The notes under the pieces are model-generated. The model did no database searches, was not told where the DNA came from, and saw nothing but the letters and a program-made list of their open reading frames with translations. The position numbers were made by a program, and so were the translations under genes. Source: Aestuariivita sp049276915 (GTDB lineage: Bacteria > Pseudomonadota > Alphaproteobacteria > Rhodobacterales > Rhodobacteraceae). From it: a stretch of 64,000 bases of DNA. Positions 42,194 to 51,335 of this stretch are shown piece after piece. Within the stretch, counting starts at the first letter, position 1, and each line of letters opens with the position of its first letter. The DNA lies in the NCBI RefSeq assembly GCF_049276915.1, contig NZ_JBASXK010000104.1, forward strand, positions 1 to 64,000, read 5' to 3'.

Positions 42194-44130
42194 CCGACAC
42201 TCTCCTCTGCCAGGCGTACCAGAGCGGCACCGGCTTCGACCTGATCGCCTTCGCTGACCAGCACCTCGGCCACGACCCCATCGCGTGCGGCCAGAAGCGC
42301 GTGCTCCATCTTCATGGCCTCGAGCAGGGCCAGCCTGTCGCCCTGTGCCACGTGTTGGCCGGGCGTTGCAAAGAGGCCTTTGACCAGACCCGGCATCGGC
42401 GCTTCGATCAGGTTCCCGTCCCCCACCCGGCTGGCGGCGCGATCCAGTGCATCCACGATCCCGAAGGCCAGACCATAGTGTGCAAAGACAAAGACCTGGG
42501 CACCCACGCGGACGGCCTCGGGAGCCGGAGCCCCGTTCAGCCGCCAGCCCGACGCCCCAAGCCGGGCCTCGACCCTGCGCCCCTCCAGAGTCAGGTCGAT
42601 CGCCGTGGCCGAGAGCACCTGCACCTCGACCGCGATCTCCTGATCGCCATAGGTCAGGGGCACCGATCGTTTCAGCGGCACCCAGAGGGTAAATCCGGCA
42701 TCCTGAGGCGGCGCGATCAGATCGGCGGCAAGGATGGCGGCCAGCGCGATATCGCCATCCGAGGGCACCGGCGCATGCACAAGATCGTCGATGTTGCGTT
42801 CGATCAGACCGGTGTCGACGTCTCCGGCGGCGAATCCGTCATGCGATGCAAGGGCGCCCAGAAAGGCCAGATTGGTGACTGTGCCGCCCACCTGACAGCC
42901 GCGCAGAGCCTGGGCCAACCGTGTCAGGGCCACCGCGCGGGTCGGTCCGTGGGTGATGATCTTGGCGATCATCGGATCATACCAGGGGCTGATCGTGTCG
43001 CCGGGACGCACGCCACTGTCGGCGCGCGCGCCAGTCGGGAAAGCCAGATGCGCAAGCGTGCCGGTTGCGGGCAGGAAGCCCTTGGGCACATCCTCGGCGT
43101 AAAGCCGCGCCTCGAAGGCGTGACCATTGATTGTCAGGTCTTCCTGTCGCGCGGGCAATGGCTCGCCCGAGGCAACGCGCAATTGCCAGTCCACGAGGTC
43201 AATGCCGGTGATCGCCTCGGTCACGGGGTGTTCCACTTGCAGGCGGGTGTTCATTTCCATGAACCAGAACCCGTCAGGGCGCAGACCATCCGAACCATCG
43301 ACGATGAACTCGACCGTTCCGGCACCGCTGTATCCGATTGCTTCGGCTGCGCGCACGGCGGCGTTGCCCATGGCGGTGCGCATCCGGGAGGTCATGCCCG
43401 GTGCGGGGGCTTCTTCTATGACCTTCTGGTGGCGCCGCTGAAGCGAGCAATCGCGCTCGAACAGATGCACGGCGCGCGTGCCGTCGCCAAAGACCTGCAC
43501 TTCGATGTGGCGAGGCTTGTCGACGAATTTCTCGATCAGCACCGCATCATTGCCAAAGGCGGTGCGCGCTTCGGCCTTGGCGCTTTCGAGCGCATTGATG
43601 AAGGCCTCGGGCCTGTCGACCTTGCGCATGCCCTTGCCACCGCCCCCGGCGACAGCCTTGATCAGAACCGGATAGCCGATCTCGGCTGCGGCCAGTTCCA
43701 GATGTCCGGGCTCCTGATCGGCCCCGTGATAGCCGGGCACGACCGGCACACCGGCCTCCTCCATCAGGGCCTTGGCGGCATCCTTGAGGCCCATGGCGCG
43801 GATCGCTTCGGCACTTGGCCCGATAAAGACCAGCCCCGCCGCCACCACTGCATCGACGAAATCCGGGTTCTCGCTGAGAAAGCCATATCCGGGGTGGATC
43901 GCCTGGGCACCAGTCTCCAGCGCTGCCGCGATGATCCGGTCGCCGCGCAGATAGCTTTCGGCCGGCGCAGCGCCGCCGATGTGCACCGCCGCATCGGCCA
44001 TGGCCACATGTTTTGCGCCTGCATCCGCATCGGAATAGACCGCCACACAGCGCACGCCCATGGCCTGCGCGCTTTGCATGACCCTGCAGGCGATCTCGCC
44101 CCGGTTGGCAATCAGGATCGTGTGGAACAT
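42190..44130 (-). CDS. liuD: Methylcrotonyl-CoA carboxylase alpha (biotin) subunit
   Basis: The alpha subunit carries biotin carboxylase and biotin-carrier domains for ATP-dependent carboxylation of 3-methylcrotonyl-CoA. The 646-residue protein begins with IANRGEIACRV, has the ATP-grasp GGGGKGMR loop and the EMNTRLQVEHPVTE catalytic block, and ends with the carrier motif EAMKMEHAL (biotin on Lys607). Neighbouring genes indicate the leucine pathway; propionyl-CoA carboxylase is the main alternative. The 115-base spacer to the beta gene shows nothing. Confidence 0.92.
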   Translation of the reverse strand: MFHTILIANRGEIACRVMQSAQAMGVRCVAVYSDADAGAKHVAMADAAVHIGGAAPAESYLRGDRIIAAALETGAQAIHPGYGFLSENPDFVDAVVAAGLVFIGPSAEAIRAMGLKDAAKALMEEAGVPVVPGYHGADQEPGHLELAAAEIGYPVLIKAVAGGGGKGMRKVDRPEAFINALESAKAEARTAFGNDAVLIEKFVDKPRHIEVQVFGDGTRAVHLFERDCSLQRRHQKVIEEAPAPGMTSRMRTAMGNAAVRAAEAIGYSGAGTVEFIVDGSDGLRPDGFWFMEMNTRLQVEHPVTEAITGIDLVDWQLRVASGEPLPARQEDLTINGHAFEARLYAEDVPKGFLPATGTLAHLAFPTGARADSGVRPGDTISPWYDPMIAKIITHGPTRAVALTRLAQALRGCQVGGTVTNLAFLGALASHDGFAAGDVDTGLIERNIDDLVHAPVPSDGDIALAAILAADLIAPPQDAGFTLWVPLKRSVPLTYGDQEIAVEVQVLSATAIDLTLEGRRVEARLGASGWRLNGAPAPEAVRVGAQVFVFAHYGLAFGIVDALDRAASRVGDGNLIEAPMPGLVKGLFATPGQHVAQGDRLALLEAMKMEHALLAARDGVVAEVLVSEGDQVEAGAALVRLAEESVG

Positions 44131-44245
44131 GTTCGCGCCCCGCTTGTTTGGGTTTCATGGTCGCCCGGAATGCATGCGGGGCCGGCACCGCCTTTGTGCG
44201 CCGTGCCTTGGCGCAGGGGCGTCTGACTGAGGGAATGGTGCATGA

Positions 44246-45850
44246 TCACATCCTGAACACGCCAAAGCGTGTCTCTTCTATGGGCGCATTGAGCGCGGCG
44301 CTGAGGCTGAGGCTGAGTACATCGCGGGATTTGCGCGGGTCGATGATGCCATCATCCCACAGGCGGGCAGAGGCATAGAGCGGGTGGGACTGTTCCTCGA
44401 ACATGTCGATGGTGGGGCGTTTGAACGCGGCCTCTTCCTCGGACGACCACGTACCGCCCTGACGTTCGATCGCATCGCGTTTGACCGTGGCAAGCACGCC
44501 TGCGGCCTGTTCGCCACCCATGACCGAGATACGCGAATTCGGCCATGTCCACAGGAACCGCGGCTGATAGGCGCGCCCGGCCATGCCGTAATTGCCCGCT
44601 CCGAATGAGCCACCAACCAGCATGGTGATCTTGGGCACCGATGTGGTGGCAACGGCTGTGACCATCTTTGCCCCATGCCGCGCGATACCTTCATTTTCGT
44701 ACTTACGGCCCACCATGAACCCCGTGATATTTTGCAAAAATACCAGAGGAATGCGGCGCTGCGAACAGAGTTCGACAAAATGCGCGCCCTTTTGAGCGGC
44801 CTCTGAAAACAGCACGCCGTTATTGGCGATGATCCCGATGGGGCAACCCTTGAGATGGGCAAAGCCGGTGACCAGAGTCTCGCCAAAGCGCGATTTGAAC
44901 TCGTCAAAGCGTGAGCCATCCACCAGCCGCATGATCACTTCGCGGATGTCGTAGGGCGTGCGCAGATCACCCGGCACCACGCCCAGAATTTCCTCGGGGT
45001 CATAGGCGGGCTCTTCCGGGCTTTGCCACTGGACGCCGTGCGGTTTGGCACGGTTCAGCCCTGCCACGGCGCGCCGGGCCAGCGCCAGGGCGTGGGCATC
45101 GTCTTCCGCCAGATAATCCGCCACGCCCGAGAGGCGCGTATGCACATCGCCGCCGCCCAGATCCTCGGCACTGACCACTTCGCCTGTGGCCGCCTTGACC
45201 AGAGGCGGACCGGCCAGAAAGATCGTGCCCTGCTCCTTGACGATGATCGTGACATCCGACATCGCCGGAACATAGGCCCCACCCGCGGTACAGGAGCCCA
45301 TGACCACCGCGATCTGAGGGATGCCCTTGGCGCTCATGCGGGCCTGATTATAAAAGATCCGCCCGAAATGGTCGCGGTCGGGGAACACCTCGTCCTGATT
45401 GGGCAGGTTGGCGCCGCCTGAATCCACCAGGTAGACGCAGGGCAGATTGCATTCTTCGGCGATCTCCTGGGCGCGCAGGTGTTTCTTGACGGTCATCGGG
45501 TAATAGGTGCCGCCCTTCACGGTGGCATCGTTGCAGATGACCATCACCTCCTGGCCATGGACCCGGCCAACTCCGGCAATCACGCCAGCCGCCGGGGCAG
45601 CCCCGTCATAGAGACCATGGGCGGCCACCGCCCCCACTTCCAGAAAGGGAGAGCCCGGATCCAGAAGGTTGGCCACGCGCCGACGTGGCAACATCTTGCC
45701 CCGGCTTTCATGGCGCGCGCGCGAAGCTTCGCCGCCGCCCAGACGGGCGGCCTGTGCGGCCTGCTGCACGATATCGAGCGCGGCCAGATGCGCGGCGCGA
45801 TTGGCTGTGAACAGCTCACCTGAAGGAACAACACTCGATTTCAGTTTCAT
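44246..45850 (-). CDS. liuB: Methylcrotonyl-CoA carboxylase beta (carboxyltransferase) subunit
   Basis: The beta subunit transfers the carboxyl group from biotin to 3-methylcrotonyl-CoA. The 534-residue protein shows GKMLPRRRVANLLDPGSPFLEV, VICNDATVKGGTYYPMTVKKH, the oxyanion region GSCTAGGAYVPAMSD and the C-terminal AGNYGMAGRAYQPRFLWTWP with GG turns. Its pairing with the alpha gene and HMG-CoA lyase supports MCC over PCC. Confidence 0.93.
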   Translation of the reverse strand: MKLKSSVVPSGELFTANRAAHLAALDIVQQAAQAARLGGGEASRARHESRGKMLPRRRVANLLDPGSPFLEVGAVAAHGLYDGAAPAAGVIAGVGRVHGQEVMVICNDATVKGGTYYPMTVKKHLRAQEIAEECNLPCVYLVDSGGANLPNQDEVFPDRDHFGRIFYNQARMSAKGIPQIAVVMGSCTAGGAYVPAMSDVTIIVKEQGTIFLAGPPLVKAATGEVVSAEDLGGGDVHTRLSGVADYLAEDDAHALALARRAVAGLNRAKPHGVQWQSPEEPAYDPEEILGVVPGDLRTPYDIREVIMRLVDGSRFDEFKSRFGETLVTGFAHLKGCPIGIIANNGVLFSEAAQKGAHFVELCSQRRIPLVFLQNITGFMVGRKYENEGIARHGAKMVTAVATTSVPKITMLVGGSFGAGNYGMAGRAYQPRFLWTWPNSRISVMGGEQAAGVLATVKRDAIERQGGTWSSEEEAAFKRPTIDMFEEQSHPLYASARLWDDGIIDPRKSRDVLSLSLSAALNAPIEETRFGVFRM

Positions 45851-45909
45851 TGCATCAGCCTTGTCTGAGGAAGGTTTGCCGGAATGACGCAGCCCCGCAT
45901 CGGGTCATC

Positions 45910-45923
45910 TTGACTTGCATCAA
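45910..45923 (+). promoter_or_regulatory. FNR/FnrL-type box upstream of ompW
   Basis: TTGACTTGCATCAA matches TTGAT-N4-ATCAA with one difference, a variant seen in rhodobacterial FnrL sites. Its centre (45916.5) is ~42 bases before the transcript start predicted from the -10 element TAAAAT, the class II activator position. Confidence 0.65.
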
Positions 45924-45946
45924 CGCGCCTTGGACCAGCCTGCTGG

Positions 45947-45952
45947 TAAAAT
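45947..45952 (+). promoter_or_regulatory. -10 element of ompW
   Basis: TAAAAT at 45947-45952 with no -35 match at 17 bases, as expected where FNR substitutes for the -35 contact. Start expected near 45959. Confidence 0.55.
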
Positions 45953-45978
45953 GGGACATCACTGTAAGGAATGATCCC

Positions 45979-46584
45979 ATGACCACACAAAAATTTGCAC
46001 TTGCGGCCGCGACGACTGCGCTCTGCCTTCTGGCGGCCCCCACCTTGGCACAGTCGCAAGGCGACTGGACCATCGGTATCGGTATCGGCAACGTGAACCC
46101 CAAATCCAACAACGGCACGCTGGCGGGTGGCGCGGCAACGATCAACGATGACACGCAGCTGACGCTGACAGCCGAGTATTTCTTCTGGGACAATATCGGT
46201 ATCGAGCTGCTGGCCGCTTCGCCGTTCAAGCATGACGTGAGCATCAACGGAGCCTATGCGGGCACGATCAAGCACCTGCCCCCGACCCTGTCGGTGAACT
46301 ATCACTTTCCGACCAACGGGATGATCAAGCCATTCGCCGGTATCGGTCTGAATTATACCACCTTCTTTGACGAAACCTCGCCGCTGGGCGTGCTGTCCCT
46401 GAAAGATTCGTTTGGCGTGGCTGTTCAACTGGGTGCGGATTTCGCTGTGAGCGATCAAGGAGCGGTGCGGGTGAACGTACGTTGGATGGATATCGACAGT
46501 GACGTGTCGCTGAATGGCGCGCCGATTGGAACTGCCGAAATCGATCCGATTGTTCTGGGCATTGCCTACGTACATCGTTTCTGA
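45979..46584 (+). CDS. ompW: OmpW family outer-membrane protein
   Basis: A 201-residue eight-stranded beta-barrel of the OmpW/AlkL family, which passes small hydrophobic molecules through the outer membrane. Residues 1-24 are a signal peptide (cleaved after PTLA). The barrel shows alternating strands such as TLTAEYFFWDNIGIELLAASP and FGVAVQLGADFAVSD, and it ends in the aromatic ...YVHRF typical of outer-membrane proteins. The ATG at 45979 has AAGGA upstream. It lies antisense to the liu cluster, between liuB and liuA. Confidence 0.92.
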   Translation: MTTQKFALAAATTALCLLAAPTLAQSQGDWTIGIGIGNVNPKSNNGTLAGGAATINDDTQLTLTAEYFFWDNIGIELLAASPFKHDVSINGAYAGTIKHLPPTLSVNYHFPTNGMIKPFAGIGLNYTTFFDETSPLGVLSLKDSFGVAVQLGADFAVSDQGAVRVNVRWMDIDSDVSLNGAPIGTAEIDPIVLGIAYVHRF

Positions 46585-46592
46585 TCCTCGTG

Positions 46593-46614
46593 TGGCCGGG
46601 GCTTGCCCCGGCCA
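46593..46614. terminator. Bidirectional terminator hairpin between ompW and ivd
   Basis: Perfect 10-bp arms TGGCCGGGGC and GCCCCGGCCA with a TT loop, in the 37-base gap between convergent ompW and the acyl-CoA dehydrogenase gene. The very stable stem suggests transcription ends here on both strands. Confidence 0.6.
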
Positions 46615-46621
46615 TGCGCCT

Positions 46622-47785
46622 TCAGCCCATTGCTGCCATCATCTCGCGTCCGATCAGCATCCGGCGGATTTCGGATGTGCCGGCTCCGATCTCCATCAGC
46701 TTGGCATCGCGAAAGATCCGACCCACGGCATTGTCGCTGAGATACCCGGCACCGCCCATGGCCTGCACCGCCTGATGCGCCTGCGTCATGGCCACTTCGG
46801 ATGCATAAAGACAGCAAGCCGCCGCATCCTGTCGCGTGACCTCACCGCGATCACAGGCCTTGGCGCATTCATAGACATACGCGCGCGCTGAATTCATGGC
46901 CGTGTACATATCGGCCAGCTTGCCCTGCATCAGCTGAAACGAACCGATGGGCTGACCGAACTGCTTGCGCTCGGCCATATAGGGCATGATCTCATCAAGG
47001 CAGGCGGCAATGATGCCGGTGCCGATCCCGGCCAGCACGACCCGTTCGTAATCCAGACCAGACATCAACACGGCCACGCCGCGGCCCTCTTCCCCGAGCA
47101 CGTTCTCAAACGGCACCTGCACATCTTCAAAGATGAGTTCGGCGGTGTTCGAGCCGCGCATGCCGAGCTTGTCGAAATGGGGCGAGGTCGAGAATCCGAC
47201 CATGTCCTTTTCGATCAGAAAGGCGGTGATTCCTTTCGATCCGCCATCGGGGTCGGTCTTGGCATAAACCACCAGCGTGTCGGCATCCGGCCCGTTGGTG
47301 ATCCAGTATTTGTTGCCGTTCAGACGGTAGTGATCATTGCGCTTTTCAGCGCGTAGCTTCATCGACACCACATCCGATCCGGCACCGGCCTCGGACATGG
47401 CCAGCGCGCCCACATGCGCGCCCGAGACCAGCCCCGGCAGATATTTCTGCTTTTGCGCCTCTGTGCCGTTCAGCTTGATCTGGTTCACGCACAAATTCGA
47501 ATGGGCACCGTACGACAGCGACACCGAGGCCGAGGCCCGCGCAATTTCCTCAACGGCGATCACATGGGCAAGATATCCCATGCCCGCGCCGCCATAGGCT
47601 TCGTCGACCGTGATGCCCAGAAGGCCCAGGTCACCCATCTCGCGCCACAGCTCATTGGGGAAGGCATTCTTGGCGTCGATCTCGGCGGCCATCGGCTTGA
47701 CGCGCTCTTGCGCCCAGCGGTGCACCATCTCACGCAGGGCATTGACGTCTTCGCCCAGATCAAACTGCAGGGTGGCGTTGAACAT
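46622..47785 (-). CDS. liuA: Isovaleryl-CoA dehydrogenase
   Basis: Isovaleryl-CoA dehydrogenase oxidises isovaleryl-CoA to 3-methylcrotonyl-CoA, the substrate of MCC. The 387-residue acyl-CoA dehydrogenase has the FAD region ALAMSEAGAGSDVVSMK and ITNGPDADTLVVYAK. The catalytic Glu is Glu247 in GLDYERVVLAG, the IVD position, while the usual site reads EIGAGTSEIRR with Ala, a diagnostic IVD feature. The start at 47785 has GGAGAG upstream. A palindrome lies 24-37 bases before the start. Confidence 0.93.
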   Translation of the reverse strand: MFNATLQFDLGEDVNALREMVHRWAQERVKPMAAEIDAKNAFPNELWREMGDLGLLGITVDEAYGGAGMGYLAHVIAVEEIARASASVSLSYGAHSNLCVNQIKLNGTEAQKQKYLPGLVSGAHVGALAMSEAGAGSDVVSMKLRAEKRNDHYRLNGNKYWITNGPDADTLVVYAKTDPDGGSKGITAFLIEKDMVGFSTSPHFDKLGMRGSNTAELIFEDVQVPFENVLGEEGRGVAVLMSGLDYERVVLAGIGTGIIAACLDEIMPYMAERKQFGQPIGSFQLMQGKLADMYTAMNSARAYVYECAKACDRGEVTRQDAAACCLYASEVAMTQAHQAVQAMGGAGYLSDNAVGRIFRDAKLMEIGAGTSEIRRMLIGREMMAAMG

Positions 47786-47808
47786 GGATTGGCTCTCCGG
47801 ATATTTAT

Positions 47809-47822
47809 TGAACGCTTGTTCA
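47809..47822. promoter_or_regulatory. Putative operator upstream of ivd
   Basis: Arms TGAAC and GTTCA around GCTT, 24 bases upstream of the ivd start and just behind its ribosome site. The half-site and spacing look like a TetR-type regulator site; no regulator gene is in the cluster, so the factor must lie elsewhere. Confidence 0.45.
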
Positions 47823-47931
47823 TATAACGGATGTCGGGCCATCAGGTCAAGCAAAGCCCGCCGCCCTGCTGAAGGATCAGCCCGGCCCGCTGTCAGAGTT
47901 TCGAAAATTCCCTTGGGATAGCCGCAGGGAT

Positions 47932-49125
47932 CTAGCTGCCCTGAAACACCGCCCCGACTTCGGCACGAATGATCCGCGCGATCAAACGACAATCTTCCAG
48001 CGAAAATGTCAGCGGCACGCGCATGTCCAGAATTCCCGCAAGAATGCGATCGGTATCCGGCATAGGCTGAGATGGCGCATAGCGCCAGCTGTCATAGCGC
48101 GAGGTGAAGCCCTTGGGTTCGGGCGCACCGAACCATTTCAGTTCGACACCACGCCCGGCGCAGCGGCGGACGACTTCGCCTATGCGATCCCCGCTCCAGT
48201 CCAGCAAAAGAAACTGGATCGAGGAGCCCACAAAGCTTTCTTGTTGGGGCCTTTCGATCACGGTGAGGCCGGGCGTGCCGCGAATCCCGTCTTCGAGCGT
48301 TTCATACCGTTCGTTCCAACGCGCCACATTCTCGTCCAGACCGCGCAATTGCGGGCGCAGGATCGCCGCGCGCAGGTTGTCCATCCGGCTTGAGATATTG
48401 GGCGTGTCGTATTTCACCCGCTCGAACACCTCCGGCGGTGGGGCCGCAAGGTGGCGCTCATAGAGCATGTAGGATCCCGACAGCATGATCGCGCGGGCCG
48501 CAAGATCGGGATCATCGGTGACCAGAAAACCGCCCTCGCCCGAATTCACATGTTTGTAGGTCTGGCAGGAATAACAGCCCGCGACCCCATGACGACCCGA
48601 GGGCACCCCGTTCCACGCAGCACCCATGGTATGGGCACAATCCTCGATCACCTGAACACCGGCGGCGTCGCAGATGGCCATGAGCCTGTCCATATCGCAG
48701 ATATGGCCGCGCATATGGCTGAGCAGCAGCACTTTGGCCTGACCGGCCTTTGCCTCAAGATCAGAGAGATCAATGGTCAAATCGCTGGTGACGCCCACGA
48801 AGACGGGGCGCGCGCCAACCGCCGCAATCGCACCCGGTACAGGTGCCAGCGTGAAGGCATTGGACAGAACCGGATCACCGGGCTGAACGCCAATAGCGCG
48901 CAGAGCGGTTGTCATCGCGGACCCGCCCGAGGCGACCGCCAGGGCGTATTTTGCACCGAGCTGTGCGGCGAACTCCTGTTCGAGCAGGGCCGTTTCGCCC
49001 AGTTCGTCGCCAGCCAGGTTATAGCGATGGATACGACCGCTGCGCAGGACAGCCAAAGCCGCCTCGATTCCGTCTTCCGGAATGGGCTCTTGTTGGGTGA
49101 AACTGCCGGCAAAAATCTCGGTCAT
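47932..49125 (-). CDS. DegT/DnrJ/EryC1/StrS aminotransferase family protein
   Basis: A 397-residue PLP-dependent enzyme of the sugar-aminotransferase superfamily, used for amino-sugar or cell-surface polysaccharide synthesis. PLP is held by Lys191 in the motif TYKHVNSGEGG, with the ED pair at 161-162 and the region SGGSAMTTALRA. No other polysaccharide genes are adjacent except glmU/glmS (UDP-GlcNAc supply) downstream on the other strand, so the substrate is open. It ends 146 bases before ivd and 52 bases after gph. Confidence 0.85.
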   Translation of the reverse strand: MTEIFAGSFTQQEPIPEDGIEAALAVLRSGRIHRYNLAGDELGETALLEQEFAAQLGAKYALAVASGGSAMTTALRAIGVQPGDPVLSNAFTLAPVPGAIAAVGARPVFVGVTSDLTIDLSDLEAKAGQAKVLLLSHMRGHICDMDRLMAICDAAGVQVIEDCAHTMGAAWNGVPSGRHGVAGCYSCQTYKHVNSGEGGFLVTDDPDLAARAIMLSGSYMLYERHLAAPPPEVFERVKYDTPNISSRMDNLRAAILRPQLRGLDENVARWNERYETLEDGIRGTPGLTVIERPQQESFVGSSIQFLLLDWSGDRIGEVVRRCAGRGVELKWFGAPEPKGFTSRYDSWRYAPSQPMPDTDRILAGILDMRVPLTFSLEDCRLIARIIRAEVGAVFQGS

Positions 49126-49177
49126 AGGATGGTTTTAAGCGATGCGGGGGCTTGGTCAATGGCCCATCGCGCCGATT

Positions 49178-49849
49178 TCAGCGCGCAGGTCCGATCAGGC
49201 GGGCCACCGTCTCGGGCAAATGCGCAAAATCCGAAAGCAGCGCTTCGGGCGCGAGTTCGGCCATATCCTCACCTGATGGTCCGAAAGTCACCAGCACCGA
49301 GGGCACACCTGCCGCGGCGGCGGTTTTTCTATCGGTATCGCTGTCACCGATCAGGCAGGTCAGCGCAGGATCTCCGCCCGCGCGCCGCGCCGCTTCGCGC
49401 AGCGGCTCGGGATCGGGCTTGCGCACCGCCAGCGTATCCGCCCCGATCATCGAGGCGAACGCATCGCGAATGCCCATGCGTGTCAAAAGCGTTTCCGCCA
49501 GCCCTTCGGGTTTGTTGGTGCAGATGCCCACGCCATAACCCGCAGTTTTCAGCGCCTCGACCGCGTCCATCGCCCCGGGATAAAGCACCGTGTGATGGTC
49601 AATGGCTTCGCCGTAAGCCTCGAGCAGGACCGGATAATACCGCGCGATGACATCGGCATCGAATTGCCCCACCCGCTCCAATCCGCGTGTGAGCATCATG
49701 CGGCCACCACGCAGGGCTATGCCTGCGTCCCGACCAGGTTCGAGCACATCGCCCAGCCCCATCTGCCGAAAACAGACATTGGCTGCGGCGATCAAATCGC
49801 CACTGGTGTCGGCCAGAGTTCCGTCCAGATCAAAGATCACGGTCCGCAT
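49178..49849 (-). CDS. gph: Phosphoglycolate phosphatase / HAD-family hydrolase
   Basis: A 223-residue HAD-superfamily phosphatase. The first motif is FDLDGT with nucleophile Asp7 and Asp9 general acid, motif 2 the CTNKPEG segment, motif 3 the Lys in VRKPDPEPL, and motif 4 GDSDTDRKTA. Phosphoglycolate is the standard substrate of this subgroup (removing the product of DNA 3'-end repair or photorespiration), though specificity is inferred. The start at 49849 (MRTVIFDLDG) is preceded by GGGAGGGCAATC. It diverges from glmU. Confidence 0.88.
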   Translation of the reverse strand: MRTVIFDLDGTLADTSGDLIAAANVCFRQMGLGDVLEPGRDAGIALRGGRMMLTRGLERVGQFDADVIARYYPVLLEAYGEAIDHHTVLYPGAMDAVEALKTAGYGVGICTNKPEGLAETLLTRMGIRDAFASMIGADTLAVRKPDPEPLREAARRAGGDPALTCLIGDSDTDRKTAAAAGVPSVLVTFGPSGEDMAELAPEALLSDFAHLPETVARLIGPAR

Positions 49850-49979
49850 GATTGCCCTCCCATCGGCGTCTTTCCGCGCGCAACTGTTGCAATCCGCAAC
49901 CCGAATTGATGCCAGCCCCTGTTGCACAACGGCGTCAGCGAGATAAAACGGGCGCAGCGAAAAGACAAAGAGAAAAGCA

Positions 49980-51335
49980 ATGAGCACAGCGCTAGTCATC
50001 CTGGCCGCAGGCAAAGGCACACGGATGAATTCGGATCTGCCCAAGGTTCTGCATCCCATCGGACAGGCACCGATGCTGGCGCATGCGTTGCGCGCGGGTC
50101 AGTCGCTTGAGCCCGAGCGCACGGTTGTTGTGGCCGGACATGAGGCGGAGTTGGTGCAGAACGCCCTAAGCGATCTGAGCCAAGACGCTCAGGTGGTCCT
50201 GCAAGTCGAACAACTGGGCACGGCCCATGCTGTGGCGCGGGCTCAGGATGCCCTGAACGGGTTTTCCGGCAATGTGATCATCCTTTATGGCGACACGCCG
50301 TTCATCCAGCCCGAAACACTTGAGGCGATGATCGCCGCGCGCGCCTCGCATGATGTTGTGGTCCTTGGCTTTGAGGCCGCGGATCCCGCGCGCTATGGGC
50401 GCCTTGTGATGGAGGGTGGCGATCTGGCGCGCATCGTCGAGTTCAAGGACGCATCGCCTGAAGAGCGCGATATAAACCTTTGCAATAGCGGCCTTATCTG
50501 TTGCGATGCCAGGGTTCTTTTCGAGCTTGTTGATACTGTCGATAACAAGAATGCCTCGGGCGAATACTATCTCACGGATATTGTCGGGATCGCGCGGGAC
50601 AAAGGCCTGTCGGCAACGGTCGTGACCTGCGATGAAAGCGAAACGCTTGGGATCAACTCGCGCGTCGAGCTTGCCCGGGCCGAGGTGATTTTCCAGTCAC
50701 GTGCCCGGGCGGCGCTGATTGAAGATGGCGTTATGCTGATGGCCCCCGACACCGTGCACCTGGCACTGGACACGGTGATCGGTCGCGATGCGGTGGTCGA
50801 ACCGAACGTGGTGTTCGGACCCGGCGTTACCGTCGAATCCGGAGCCACCATCCGCGCCTTTTCCCATCTGGAAGGCTGCCATGTCAGCCGCGGTGCGGTT
50901 GTCGGGCCATATGCCCGCCTGCGTCCAGGCACAGAACTGGCCGAAGACACGCGGATTGGCAATTTCGTTGAAATCAAGAACGCAACCCTTGCCGAAGGGT
51001 CCAAGGTCAATCACCTCAGCTATATCGGTGATGCCCGGATCGGAGCCTTCAGCAACATCGGTGCTGGGACCATCACCTGCAACTATGACGGCGTGATGAA
51101 GCACCAAACCGAAATCGGAGCGCGGGTGTTCATTGGCTCGGACACGATGTTGATCGCACCCGTACGCATTGGTGATGACGCCATGACAGGCTCGGGCAGC
51201 GTCATCACACAGGACGTCGAAGCCGGTGCCCTGGCATTGAGCCGCCCGGCACAGGTGAACAAACCGGGTGCTGCAATCAAGCTGAATGACATTCTTAAAC
51301 ACAGGAAGAAACAACGCGATAAGGGTCAAAGCTGA
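49980..51335 (+). CDS. glmU: Bifunctional UDP-N-acetylglucosamine pyrophosphorylase / glucosamine-1-phosphate acetyltransferase
   Basis: GlmU makes UDP-GlcNAc in two steps at separate sites: acetylation of GlcN-1-P (C-terminal left-handed beta-helix) and uridylylation (N-terminal Rossmann domain). The LAAGKGTRMNSDLPKVLHPI motif marks the uridylyltransferase; hexapeptide repeats run from ~residue 250, and NHLSYIGDARIG and GTITCNYDGVMKHQT mark the acetyl-CoA site. The 451-residue length is normal. The stop and the glmS start overlap as TGATG. Confidence 0.97.
   Translation: MSTALVILAAGKGTRMNSDLPKVLHPIGQAPMLAHALRAGQSLEPERTVVVAGHEAELVQNALSDLSQDAQVVLQVEQLGTAHAVARAQDALNGFSGNVIILYGDTPFIQPETLEAMIAARASHDVVVLGFEAADPARYGRLVMEGGDLARIVEFKDASPEERDINLCNSGLICCDARVLFELVDTVDNKNASGEYYLTDIVGIARDKGLSATVVTCDESETLGINSRVELARAEVIFQSRARAALIEDGVMLMAPDTVHLALDTVIGRDAVVEPNVVFGPGVTVESGATIRAFSHLEGCHVSRGAVVGPYARLRPGTELAEDTRIGNFVEIKNATLAEGSKVNHLSYIGDARIGAFSNIGAGTITCNYDGVMKHQTEIGARVFIGSDTMLIAPVRIGDDAMTGSGSVITQDVEAGALALSRPAQVNKPGAAIKLNDILKHRKKQRDKGQS

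Noticed and set aside
42301..44226. 641-codon plus-strand frame opposite MCC alpha
   Set aside because: Antisense to a gene with complete biotin carboxylase motifs; typical GC-driven frame.
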